DNA of 64,000 nucleotides from positions 1 through 64,000 of the forward strand of contig JAHDQW010000006.1 in NCBI GenBank assembly GCA_018433585.1, in the 5' to 3' direction. Every line of letters starts with the position of its first letter. Position 1 is the stretch's first letter. Both the position numbers and the translations under genes were made by a program. The notes below the pieces were generated by a model. The model made no database searches. It was given only the letters and a program-made list of their open reading frames with translations, and was not told the origin of the DNA. Shown one piece after another: positions 35,092 through 43,062 of this stretch. The stretch comes from Candidatus Praeruminimicrobium purgamenti. GTDB lineage: Bacteria > Elusimicrobiota > Endomicrobiia > Endomicrobiales > Endomicrobiaceae.

Positions 35092-37095
35092 ATGGAAAAA
35101 ATATTAACGATAAACGGTAAAAAATTCAGTTTTGATAATGAGAAAAACCTTTTGGAAGTTATCAGAAAAGCAAATATAGAACTCCCTACTTTCTGTTATC
35201 ATTCTGAGCTCAGCACTTACGGTGCCTGCAGACTTTGTATGGTAAATGTTGAAAAAAGAGGAATTCTTCCTGCCTGTTCAACGCCTCCTGAAAACGGTAT
35301 GGTCGTTGTAACTAATAATGAAGAAATCAGAGAAATGAGAAAAATGATAGTCGAGCTTTTGCTTGCAAACCACGATAAAGACTGTACGAGCTGTCATAAG
35401 AGCGAAAGCTGTCAGCTTCAGACGCTTGCAAGAAGACTCGGAATACATAAAATAAGATTTAAAAACGTTATGAAAAAAGAACCTCAGGATTTTTCAACGT
35501 ATTCTTTGGTCAGAGACCCTAACAAATGCGTTCTTTGCGGAGACTGCGTAAGATTCTGCGAAGAAATACAAACTGTCGGAGCGATTGACTTTGCCCACAG
35601 AGGTTCAAAATCAGCCGTTTGTCCTAGCTTCGGAAAAGATTTGGAATCTTCCGAATGCGTATATTGCGGACAGTGCGCAAGAGTTTGTCCTACCGGCGCT
35701 TTGACTCCTAAATCGGAAGTCAGCCACGTATGGAATGCTTTAAGCAATAAAAATAAAACGGTTGTAGTAGCTATAGCTCCTGCAGTAAGAGCCGCAATCG
35801 GCGAAGCTTTCGGCTTGAATAACGAAACAGGAACCGAAGCAGCCGGAAAAATGGTTACGGCTTTAAAAACTATAGGATTTGCAAAAGTTTTTGATATATC
35901 TTTTGCCGCCGATATGACAATTGTCGAAGAAGCGAAAGAATTCGTCGACAGATTTTCAAAAGGCGAAAAGCTCCCTCAGTTTACGTCCTGCTGTCCTGCA
36001 TGGGTTAAATTTGTCGAACAGTATTATCCTGATATGATAGAAAATCTTTCAAGCTGCCGTTCTCCTCAGGGAATGTTCGGCTCTCTTGCAAAAAAAGTTC
36101 TGCCTGAAATGTACGGCATTAAAAAAGAAGATTTGGTCGTTATATCGGTTATGCCTTGTACCGCAAAGAAATTTGAAGCAAGAAGGCCTGAACTCTCAAA
36201 AGACGGTCTTCCTGATACGGATTTTGTTTTGACTACGCAGGAACTGGCAAGAATGATAGAAGAATCAGGTTTGTCTTTTAAGGATTTGGAACAGTCTGCA
36301 TTTGATGTGCCTTTAGGTTTCAAAACAGGCGGAGGCGTTATATTCGGAAATTCCGGAGGCGTAACAGAAGCCGTTTTGAGAAACGTTTTGGCAAAAGAAG
36401 ATTCTAACGAAGTTGACGAATTCAGTTTTGTCAGAGGCGAAGACGGAATCAGAGAAACAACCGTGTCGGTAAACGGCAAAGATTTGAAAGTAGCCGTTGT
36501 TTACGGACTCGGAAACGCAAGAAAAGTCGTAAGAGATATAAAGTATAATCATAAACATTATGATTTGATAGAAGTTATGGCATGCCCGGGCGGATGTATA
36601 GGCGGAGCGGGACAGCCTGTTTATAACAGTTTGGACGTAAGGTCAAAAAGAACAAAATGTCTTTATGAAAACGACAAGGTTTTGGAACTTCATAAACCTC
36701 AGGACAATCCTTATGTTCAGAAAATATATAAAGATTTCTTAAAAGAACCGGGCAGCCATGAAGCCCACGAATGTCTGCATACTTCACATACAAGCAGAAA
36801 GAGACTTGCCGAAAATCCGTTTACAATACATAAAGGCAAACACGAAAAGACTCTTAAAATAAACGTATGTTTCGGGACAAGCTGTATGTTAAGAGGTTCC
36901 CAGAAACTTTTGAAATCAATTCTTGAATTGGTTGAAAAGAAAAATATTCAGGATAAAGTTGAAGTTCAGGCTTCTTTCTGTTTCGAAAAGTGCGCCAGAG
37001 GACCTGTCGTAAGAATAGGTTCAAAAGTGATAACGAAGTGTACTATAGAGTTGGCGGAGAAGGCTATAGACACCGAAATAAAAACCATAGCTTAA
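35092..37095 (+). CDS. hydA: [FeFe]-hydrogenase catalytic subunit HydA
   Basis: HydA (667 aa) makes H2 from NADH and reduced ferredoxin together with HydBC. N-terminal [2Fe-2S] (CYHSELSTYGACRLC), His-ligated [4Fe-4S], and 2x[4Fe-4S] (CVLCGDCVRFCEE, CVYCGQCARVCP) precede the H-cluster motifs TSCCPAW (about 297), MPCTAKK (about 353) and CPGGCIGGAG (about 497). The last 80 residues add a NuoE-like thioredoxin [2Fe-2S] domain (CFGTSCMLRGS, CFEKCARGP). ATG 35092 with AGAGG before it gives the normal start; the frame continues upstream into hydB. The maturases HydE, HydF and HydG are not in this window. Confidence 0.97.
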   Translation: MEKILTINGKKFSFDNEKNLLEVIRKANIELPTFCYHSELSTYGACRLCMVNVEKRGILPACSTPPENGMVVVTNNEEIREMRKMIVELLLANHDKDCTSCHKSESCQLQTLARRLGIHKIRFKNVMKKEPQDFSTYSLVRDPNKCVLCGDCVRFCEEIQTVGAIDFAHRGSKSAVCPSFGKDLESSECVYCGQCARVCPTGALTPKSEVSHVWNALSNKNKTVVVAIAPAVRAAIGEAFGLNNETGTEAAGKMVTALKTIGFAKVFDISFAADMTIVEEAKEFVDRFSKGEKLPQFTSCCPAWVKFVEQYYPDMIENLSSCRSPQGMFGSLAKKVLPEMYGIKKEDLVVISVMPCTAKKFEARRPELSKDGLPDTDFVLTTQELARMIEESGLSFKDLEQSAFDVPLGFKTGGGVIFGNSGGVTEAVLRNVLAKEDSNEVDEFSFVRGEDGIRETTVSVNGKDLKVAVVYGLGNARKVVRDIKYNHKHYDLIEVMACPGGCIGGAGQPVYNSLDVRSKRTKCLYENDKVLELHKPQDNPYVQKIYKDFLKEPGSHEAHECLHTSHTSRKRLAENPFTIHKGKHEKTLKINVCFGTSCMLRGSQKLLKSILELVEKKNIQDKVEVQASFCFEKCARGPVVRIGSKVITKCTIELAEKAIDTEIKTIA

Positions 37096-37122
37096 GATTT
37101 TAATATTTGGATTACAATTTTA

Positions 37123-37174
37123 TAAATTCCAGCCTTATGTACTAAACTTGTACACTGCGGCTGGAATTTATTTT
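37123..37174 (+). terminator. Terminator hairpin of the hydrogenase operon
   Basis: TAAATTCCAGCC (37123-37134) pairs with GGCTGGAATTTA (37159-37170), 12 bp, with an inner TGTAC/GTACA stem as at 12337-12393, followed by TTTTATTT. Confidence 0.65.
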
Positions 37175-37302
37175 ATTTCATCTCAAACTTTTAAGTTTAT
37201 GTAAATGCTGTAGGGTGATATACACTGCGGACGAGAATTTTTTTGTTTCAGCTGAAATCTTCAAATCTTGATATTCTTCTTATTTTATATTATAGTATTA
37301 TT

Positions 37303-37352
37303 GCTCTCTTGGAAACCCGGGCTTTGTAATCCTGGCAACTTCCTAAGAGAGC
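37303..37352 (+). other. Unexplained long hairpin, 5' of the AT-rich cassette
   Basis: GCTCTCTTGGAA (37303-37314) pairs with TTCC-T-AAGAGAGC (37340-37352) with one bulge, and an inner stem CCGGG/CCTGG (37317-37321, 37331-37335) closes a 9-nt loop. No T-run follows, so it is not a normal terminator. It precedes a membrane protein gene. Confidence 0.55.
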
Positions 37353-37556
37353 TTTAATTCCCTTTCAATTGTAAAACAAAGCTCAATATAAGTTGTTATT
37401 TTTATAAAATAATAAGCCATAGTTAATGAATAATTATTGATGTTTTTTGTGAAAGAAAAATTATACTTATCAAATAAAATTAAACAACATCTTGTTTAGA
37501 ATATTATAATTCAACCATATTTTTTATCAGTTTTAGGTATATTTGGCATTCTGTTT

Positions 37557-38297
37557 TTGCTGATTTTGAGAGTAGATTCTAATGTCATTACTTCATATAC
37601 AATATCTATATTAATATTAATAATAGCATCTATTAAATGGAACGAAAATAAAGTTTTTGAGAAATTAAAAAATATAATAAAATTTCAATTTTATAATAAT
37701 ATTTCAGAGTTATTACAGCATATATATATATATATATTATATTTTTTTAAAAAATCTCAAAAATTTTTTCCGGAAATTAATTTTACATCAAATTTATATT
37801 TTAATCTTAAATTATATTATTCCGAAGATACAAATGAAGAAACTATTATTAACGATATACAAACATCAATCTGTTATTACAATGAATTAATAGAACAATA
37901 TGATATTTATTTCACTTATCATACAAAATATAAATATTTTTTTATTGAAACAATACTGGAATCTTTCAAAGATGTTAAGGACTTTTTTAATAGAACAAAT
38001 TATAATATTGATAAGAAACATTATCTAAAAGATACTTCTATCAATTCTATTATTTTATTTTTACAAAAAATTTATAATAAAAATAAATATTATGAAAAAA
38101 ACAAACTCTACAGTTTTTTATGTAATGCAGATTCAAATACGTTAATTAAAAACTATACTCGTCAGAAATTAGATTTGGATATTTTATATTCTTCATCTGA
38201 ATATTTAAATTTTAAACATTTTTTATTTTTTGAAGTTTATCAACCAAATTCTTATTGTAAATTTATAAAAAATGATAATAAATTAGTGAGGTTATAA
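37557..38297 (+). CDS. Hypothetical membrane protein, AT-rich, start unresolved
   Basis: The 246-aa frame from TTG 37557 is lysine/isoleucine/tyrosine-rich and much more AT-rich than its neighbours. One hydrophobic segment (SYTISILILIIASIKW) is in the N-terminus; the open frame extends upstream to about 37500 and would add a second one (about 37518-37575), but has no ATG, GTG or TTG there. The start may therefore be TTG 37557, a rare codon or a lost 5' end. The rest is soluble and predicted helical (FYNNISELLQHI). No family recognised. It ends 1 nt before the outer-membrane gene and looks co-transcribed with it. Confidence 0.55.
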   Translation: MLILRVDSNVITSYTISILILIIASIKWNENKVFEKLKNIIKFQFYNNISELLQHIYIYILYFFKKSQKFFPEINFTSNLYFNLKLYYSEDTNEETIINDIQTSICYYNELIEQYDIYFTYHTKYKYFFIETILESFKDVKDFFNRTNYNIDKKHYLKDTSINSIILFLQKIYNKNKYYEKNKLYSFLCNADSNTLIKNYTRQKLDLDILYSSSEYLNFKHFLFFEVYQPNSYCKFIKNDNKLVRL

Positions 38298-38298
38298 A

Positions 38299-38937
38299 AT
38301 GAAAAAAATCTTTTTAACATGTTGTTTGCTTTGCCTTTTCACATACGCATTTGCTGAAAAACAACCATCCTTGCTAGATACAAATGAAGTTACATTGAAA
38401 TTCGGGAAAATCCTTTCGAATGATGTTCAATATGAATCTATAGCCGATAATACATTTTATATATCAGATCATGATTCAAAAGGTATAGTTGTTAAATTAG
38501 ATTATATTTATTATCTTGCAAATTATACAGGAATAGGCTTAGGGTTAAGTTATACAGATAATACTGCAAACAATTATGATCCTGTTACTCCATATATAAT
38601 TATTAAACAAATGTGTCCTGTAGCAACGCAAAACCACGACAACAAAATCTATTTGTATGTTGGTGGAGCTTTTGGCTATGGAATAACCTCAAAAGAACAA
38701 ACTTATATATTGTCTTCTTCAGATAAATATACACTGCAAAACAATGGCGGTCCATACTGGAATGTTTTTGCAGGGATAGATATAAACTCTTTTATCGTTG
38801 ATTTATCATTATCAGAAACTTATTTTAGAAGTACATGTATATGGATAAATGGAATATATGAAGGAAGCGATAAAAATTATATTACATATACAACATTATC
38901 ATTGTCTGTAGGATACAAATTTAATTTTAAATTATAA
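38299..38937 (+). CDS. Putative outer-membrane beta-barrel protein
   Basis: A 212-aa protein with a signal sequence (KKIFLTCCLLCLFTYAFA, cleavage after about residue 19). The mature part alternates aromatic and polar residues in short strands (GIGLGLSYTDN, KIYLYVGGAFGYGI, YTTLSLSVGYKFNF), and ends in an aromatic strand close to the C-terminus (NFKL), as in small OMP_b-brl barrels. Function unknown; it may act with the preceding membrane protein. AT-rich as its neighbour. The ATG follows the upstream stop by 1 nt and GAGG lies before it. Confidence 0.7.
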   Translation: MKKIFLTCCLLCLFTYAFAEKQPSLLDTNEVTLKFGKILSNDVQYESIADNTFYISDHDSKGIVVKLDYIYYLANYTGIGLGLSYTDNTANNYDPVTPYIIIKQMCPVATQNHDNKIYLYVGGAFGYGITSKEQTYILSSSDKYTLQNNGGPYWNVFAGIDINSFIVDLSLSETYFRSTCIWINGIYEGSDKNYITYTTLSLSVGYKFNFKL

Positions 38938-38941
38938 AAAG

Positions 38942-39004
38942 TTGCCGGCGGCTTCTCGGAAGTCCTTGATATTTAAGGCTCTTAGCGAGACCAACCACCG
39001 GCAA
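38942..39004 (+). other. Unexplained long hairpin, 3' of the AT-rich cassette
   Basis: TTGCCGG-C-GG (38942-38951) pairs with CC-A-CCGGCAA (38995-39004); inner stems TCTCG/CGAGA and CCTT/AAGG continue the rod, with internal loops GGAAGT and CTCTTAG. GC-rich within AT-rich surroundings, without a T-run. Confidence 0.55.
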
Positions 39005-39061
39005 TATAAATATAAGCCAAAGATTGTGAAATGTCAACAAATTTTATGATACAATATTTTC

Positions 39062-39520
39062 ATGATAACAATTTTAACAGGACTTCCCGCAAATAAAAAT
39101 GACGATTCAAAAGTGTGCCGTGATTTTTCCGTCGCAGAAGGCATAAAGGCTATATGCGGTTCTTCAACAATGAAAATGTACTGCAGAGAACTTAACATAA
39201 TTCCGAAAATAGAAATAATTAACGGCTGTAAAATGCTTCCTGAAGCGGTATATACAATTGAAGGGATAGATTTTGCCTTTGAAGGCGTAATAACGTTAAA
39301 CCAATGTTACCGTATTTTAACAGGGGAAAGCAAAGCCTGCGGGCAGGCGTCTCAGCTTGCAAACCTTTTAAAAACTGCAAAAAACGTGCATTTTATAATC
39401 GGGACGGCAGATAATAAAGAAAAGGAAACATATCTTCAAAACAATCTTTTGCCGCGCAAAGAAATAACCGGCAAAATAGTTTCAATTTTAAATGCCAAAA
39501 CCGAAATAACGTTTATTTAA
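39062..39520 (+). CDS. Orphan domain like the C-terminus of hydrogenase-linked SpoIIE proteins
   Basis: This 152-aa protein reads like a stand-alone copy of the C-terminal module of SpoIIE-type phosphatases found in clostridial and Thermotoga hydrogenase clusters: ILTGLPANKNDDSKV, then AICGSSTMKMYCREL, IEGIDFAFEGVITLNQ, and FIIGTADN. The family pattern (GPPxNxxxD, CGGTTAxIVAREL, EGIDLVTEGVLTL) is recalled, not searched. The phosphatase domain is missing. It lies 2 kb behind hydA, with a -10-like TACAAT 6 nt before ATG 39062, suggesting a leaderless mRNA. Function unknown; hydrogenase regulation is inferred from the family's context. Confidence 0.6.
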   Translation: MITILTGLPANKNDDSKVCRDFSVAEGIKAICGSSTMKMYCRELNIIPKIEIINGCKMLPEAVYTIEGIDFAFEGVITLNQCYRILTGESKACGQASQLANLLKTAKNVHFIIGTADNKEKETYLQNNLLPRKEITGKIVSILNAKTEITFI

Positions 39521-39529
39521 ATAATGCGT

Positions 39530-39928
39530 TTATTTTTTTATGTATTCGGAAAGCTGTTCATAAACGAATTTTGCAAGTTTTGAGTTGTTTGAAATAACTT
39601 GTATTTCGGAAGTTTCCTCTTCCAGCGGATGCACAAAGAAACCAACCTCTGTAGAATCAAGACAGTATTCGTAAAGAAGAGAAAATTTACTTGCCACTAC
39701 ATACATTCTTTTGTCATTTTTAAAGTTAGTCTGGATGCTTTTTTCAAAAAGAAAAAGATTGCATTTGTTATATGCTTTCTGAGCGGATAAATTTGTTTTT
39801 ATCGAAAATTTTCCTTTTTGTTCTGTTTCAAAATTTGCCGTTGAATAACCCGCAATCCGCTTAGGATAATCCAAAACGGCGCAGGAAGACATAAATAACG
39901 TCAAAAGAAGACAGAATAAAATCCGCAT
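39530..39928 (-). CDS. Small lipoprotein of unknown function
   Basis: A 132-aa protein with a lipoprotein signal (MRILFCLLLTLFMSSCAV; Cys16 as lipidation site). The remainder contains no recognised domain; about 110 residues of mixed strands and helices. ATG 39928 lacks a ribosome binding site, and TATAAT lies 6 nt upstream of it, which suggests a leaderless mRNA. An alternative TTG start at 39943 is less likely. It is convergent with the preceding orphan gene and divergent from bioB. Confidence 0.75.
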   Translation of the reverse strand: MRILFCLLLTLFMSSCAVLDYPKRIAGYSTANFETEQKGKFSIKTNLSAQKAYNKCNLFLFEKSIQTNFKNDKRMYVVASKFSLLYEYCLDSTEVGFFVHPLEEETSEIQVISNNSKLAKFVYEQLSEYIKK

Positions 39929-39981
39929 TTTTATATTATACAAAATTTCCGTTTAATACCGTAAAATATGTTTGTTTTTGA

Positions 39982-40034
39982 TTGTAAACCTTTTTGTCTA
40001 AACAGGTTGACAATCAACTTTGTTATATTATAAC
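39982..40034 (+). promoter_or_regulatory. BirA operator and promoter of the biotin operon
   Basis: TTGTAAACC (39982-39990), 14 bp, GGTTGACAA (40005-40013): one mismatch from the BirA operator consensus TTGTAAACC-N14/15-GGTTTACAA. Its right arm contains the -35 box TTGACA (40007-40012), and TATAAC (40029-40034) is a fair -10 at 16 bp. Biotinoyl-AMP-bound BirA would block the promoter; the birA gene is not in the window. Confidence 0.88.
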
Positions 40035-40071
40035 ATTTATCAAGCAAATATTGGTTAAAAAACGGATTTTT

Positions 40072-41031
40072 ATGATAGAAGATTTGAAATCAAAAGTTTT
40101 AAACGGATACGCAGTCGGCAGATCGGAAGCTTTATCTCTTTTTGACGAAGATTTAAATAAATTGTCTTTATATGCCGATGAAATAAGAAATAAATTTTGC
40201 GGCGCGTCTTTTGACGTATGCAGCATTATAAACGGCAAAAGCGGAAGATGTTCGGAAGACTGCAAATACTGCGCTCAGTCGGCTCATTATAAAACTAATG
40301 TCAGGGAATATCCTTTGTTAAATGCAAACAGTATTGTCGCCGAAGCTTTGCATAACCATAATAAAGGCATTGTGAGATTTTCGATAGTAACTTCCGGCAG
40401 AAAACTTACCGATGACGAGCTCTCTCATGTATGCGACAGTTATAAAAAAATAAGGCAGGCGTGCCAAATCAAATTATGCGCTTCGCACGGTCTGCTTTCT
40501 TATGAGCAGCTTGTAAAATTAAAAAATGCAGGAGTATCAAGATACCACTGCAATATTGAAACTTCGGCAAAAAATTTCAGCAATGTGTGCACAACACATA
40601 CGTATGAAGATAAAATTAACACTATAAAAAATGCAAAAAAAGCCGGTCTTGAAGTATGCAGCGGCTGCATTATAGGAATGGGAGAAACGATAGAAGACAG
40701 AGTTGATATAATGCTTAATTTAAGGGAAATGGATATAAGGTCCGTTCCTGTAAACGTTTTAAATCCGATAAAAGCGACTCCTTACGAGAATAATGCAGTG
40801 TTAACGGATGATGAAGTCCGCAGAACTATAGCCGTTTTCAGATTTGTCCTTCCGAAAGCAATGATACGTCTTGCAGGCGGCAGAGAACTTCTCAGCAATA
40901 AAGGCAAAAATATGTTCAGCTGCGGGGCAAACGCGACAATCTCCGGCGATATGCTTACAACGCAGGGGATTTCAATAGACGAAGATATGAAAACAATCTC
41001 CCGATTGGGATTTAAAGTGCAAAAATCATGA
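40072..41031 (+). CDS. bioB: Biotin synthase
   Basis: BioB (319 aa) inserts sulfur into dethiobiotin. The radical SAM triad is CSEDCKYC (CxxxCxxC, about residues 61-68) followed by AQSAHY; NGKSGRC before it, and the [2Fe-2S] ligands appear further on, including the conserved AGGRELL. The ORF reads further upstream, but ATG 40072 gives the usual N-terminus and is behind the operator. No strong ribosome binding site is visible. It overlaps bioD by 4 nt (ATGA). Confidence 0.96.
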   Translation: MIEDLKSKVLNGYAVGRSEALSLFDEDLNKLSLYADEIRNKFCGASFDVCSIINGKSGRCSEDCKYCAQSAHYKTNVREYPLLNANSIVAEALHNHNKGIVRFSIVTSGRKLTDDELSHVCDSYKKIRQACQIKLCASHGLLSYEQLVKLKNAGVSRYHCNIETSAKNFSNVCTTHTYEDKINTIKNAKKAGLEVCSGCIIGMGETIEDRVDIMLNLREMDIRSVPVNVLNPIKATPYENNAVLTDDEVRRTIAVFRFVLPKAMIRLAGGRELLSNKGKNMFSCGANATISGDMLTTQGISIDEDMKTISRLGFKVQKS

Positions 41032-41714
41032 GCAGAGCTGTATTTATAACAGGTACGTCAACAGATGTCGGCAAAACTTTTGTTTCCGGTCTGATATTAA
41101 AAAAACTGCGCGCCGGTAAAATAAGCGCAGGCTATTATAAAGCCGCTTTAAGCGGAGCCGAAGAAGCCGGAGGAATACTTATTCCCGGTGATGCAAAATA
41201 TGTCTGCGACGTTTCAGGTATTAAAGAAAATCCTCAAACGCTGGTTTCTTTTATTTACAAAACTCCGGTTTCTCCTCATCTTGCCGCCCGAATTGAACGC
41301 CAACCTGTTGATTTAGAAAAAATAGAACGTGATTTTAACTCATTAAAATCCGTCTACGAATATATTACCGTTGAAGGCAGCGGAGGTCTTGTCTGTCCGC
41401 TCCGCGTTGACGATAAAATAATTATGCTTACCGACGTTATTAAAAGGCTTAATCTTGATATTGTTATAGTAGCTTCTTCTTTGCTGGGGACTATAAACAG
41501 CACGGTTTTGACTGTTGAGTATGCAAAAAAATTAAATATCGCCGTAAAAGGCGTTATTATGAATTATTTTGACGAAAATGATTTTATGCACATGGACAAT
41601 AAAAAACAAATAGAAAAGTTTACAGGCGTTCCTGTAATAGCTTCGGTATCTAAAAATTCGCAGGATATCGGCGCAGAAGCCGAAGTTATTAAACGTCTTT
41701 ACAAGGAAGTATGA
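41028..41714 (+). CDS. bioD: Dethiobiotin synthetase
   Basis: BioD (228 aa) closes the ureido ring of dethiobiotin from 7,8-diaminopelargonate and CO2 with ATP. N-terminal FITGTSTDVGKTFVSG is the nucleotide-binding loop; VEGSGGLVCPLRVD is the second phosphate/Mg region; and SLLGTINSTVLT follows. Length typical. Translationally coupled to bioB; bioA starts 1 nt after its stop. Confidence 0.95.
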   Translation: MSRAVFITGTSTDVGKTFVSGLILKKLRAGKISAGYYKAALSGAEEAGGILIPGDAKYVCDVSGIKENPQTLVSFIYKTPVSPHLAARIERQPVDLEKIERDFNSLKSVYEYITVEGSGGLVCPLRVDDKIIMLTDVIKRLNLDIVIVASSLLGTINSTVLTVEYAKKLNIAVKGVIMNYFDENDFMHMDNKKQIEKFTGVPVIASVSKNSQDIGAEAEVIKRLYKEV

Positions 41715-41715
41715 A

Positions 41716-43056
41716 ATGAATTTGGCGCAGAAAGATTTAAAGTATATCTGGCATCCGTGTTCCCAGATGAAAGATTACGAAGACCTGCCTCCGATTATAA
41801 TAGAGCGCGCAAAAGGTTTGTATTTGTACGGCGCCGACGGTAAAAAATACGCGGATGTCGTAAGTTCGTGGTGGTGCAATCTTCTCGGACACTGCAACAA
41901 AAGAATTAATGATGCGGTTAAAAGGCAGCTTGATAAACTTGAACACGTTATTTTCGCAAATTTCAGCCATAAAGCTGCAATTGAATTATGCGAAAAGCTC
42001 GTTGAAAAACTGCCTTGCGGGTTAAGTAAAGTTTTTTTTACGGATAACGGTTCTTCCGCAATTGAAGCCGCTATGAAAATGAGTTTCCAGTATCATTATC
42101 AGACAGGCAATCCTCAGAAAAAAAAGTTTATGGCTCTTACAAACGCTTACCACGGCGAAACGGTAGGGGCGTTGTCCGTAGGCGGAGTCGATTTATATTC
42201 CAAAATATTTAAGCCGCTGCTTATTGACGTTATAAGAATCGACGGTCCGGATTGTTACAGATGCAGATACGGCAAATGCAGAGAAAACTGCAATGCGGAA
42301 TGTTTTGAATCGGCGGAAAAATATTTGGACGAATACGGCAACGAAACAAGCGCTTTTATTTTAGAGCCTGTCATTCAGGCTGCAGCAGGAATGAAAATAT
42401 ATTCTCCGGTGTATCTTAAAAAATTAAGACGGTGCTGCGATAAGCATAACGTTCATCTTATTGCCGATGAAATAGCCGTCGGATACGGAAGGACGGGCAG
42501 AATGTTTGCCTGTAACCATGCAGACATAACGCCTGATATTATGTGCCTCGGCAAAGGCCTTACGGGAGGGTATCTTCCGATGGCTCTTACGGTAACAAAC
42601 GATAAAATTTATAAAGCTTTTTACGCCGATTATAATAAAGGAAAAGCTTTTGTCCACAGCCACACTTACAGCGGAAATCCTCTTGCGTGCGCGGCGGCGG
42701 TTGAGGTTTTAAACATTCTTAAAGAGGAAGACATACTGAAGAAAGCAAACGATAAAGCCGAATATTTTAATTCTCTGGTAAGAGAAGCCTTGGAAAGCCA
42801 TAAAAACATAGGCGACATAAGAAGTTCAGGGCTCATTAACGCATTTGAAATTGTCATGAATAAAAAAAGCAAAAAGCCTTTTGACTGCAAAAAAAGAACG
42901 GGATACAGGATTTATAAAGAAGCTCTGAAAATGGGTCTTTTGCTCAGGCCTATAGGCGACGTTATGTATTTTAATCCTCCTCTCACCATAAAAAAATCCG
43001 AAATGGAATCGGTTGTGGAAATATGCAGAAAAGCCGTAAACAATATATTAAAGTGA
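41716..43056 (+). CDS. bioA: Adenosylmethionine-8-amino-7-oxononanoate aminotransferase
   Basis: BioA (446 aa) is a class III PLP aminotransferase; it uses the SAM amino group. WHPCSQMKDYE is the BioA-specific N-terminus, AYHGETVGALSVGG and the HLIADEIAVGYGRTGRMFAC block the cofactor region, and LGKGLTGGYLPMALT contains the lysine for PLP. A cysteine-rich segment CYRCRYGKCRENCNAEC (about residues 180-196), present in some anaerobe BioA proteins, is not explained. It is in the operon with bioD (1-nt gap) and bioF. Confidence 0.95.
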   Translation: MNLAQKDLKYIWHPCSQMKDYEDLPPIIIERAKGLYLYGADGKKYADVVSSWWCNLLGHCNKRINDAVKRQLDKLEHVIFANFSHKAAIELCEKLVEKLPCGLSKVFFTDNGSSAIEAAMKMSFQYHYQTGNPQKKKFMALTNAYHGETVGALSVGGVDLYSKIFKPLLIDVIRIDGPDCYRCRYGKCRENCNAECFESAEKYLDEYGNETSAFILEPVIQAAAGMKIYSPVYLKKLRRCCDKHNVHLIADEIAVGYGRTGRMFACNHADITPDIMCLGKGLTGGYLPMALTVTNDKIYKAFYADYNKGKAFVHSHTYSGNPLACAAAVEVLNILKEEDILKKANDKAEYFNSLVREALESHKNIGDIRSSGLINAFEIVMNKKSKKPFDCKKRTGYRIYKEALKMGLLLRPIGDVMYFNPPLTIKKSEMESVVEICRKAVNNILK

Positions 43057-43062
43057 GGAATT

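Larger units (their letters stand above)
37096..37556. other. Intergenic region behind hydA with hairpins and degenerate repeats
   Basis: 461 bp without a firm gene. It holds a terminator hairpin (37123-37174), a degenerate repeat of its 3' part (TACACTGCGG at 37151 and again at 37221), and a second, non-terminator hairpin (37303-37352). From about 37380 on the sequence becomes strongly AT-rich. Confidence 0.65.

Noticed and set aside
37303-37352. Hairpin read as SAM-type riboswitch or terminator
   Set aside because: CCCGGGC and TGGCAAC look faintly like an S-box, but the required paired arms and the kink-turn are missing, and no T-run follows.
42255-42310. Cysteine-rich part of bioA as a separate ferredoxin-like gene
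   Set aside because: It is in frame inside bioA and flanked by conserved BioA sequence on both sides.
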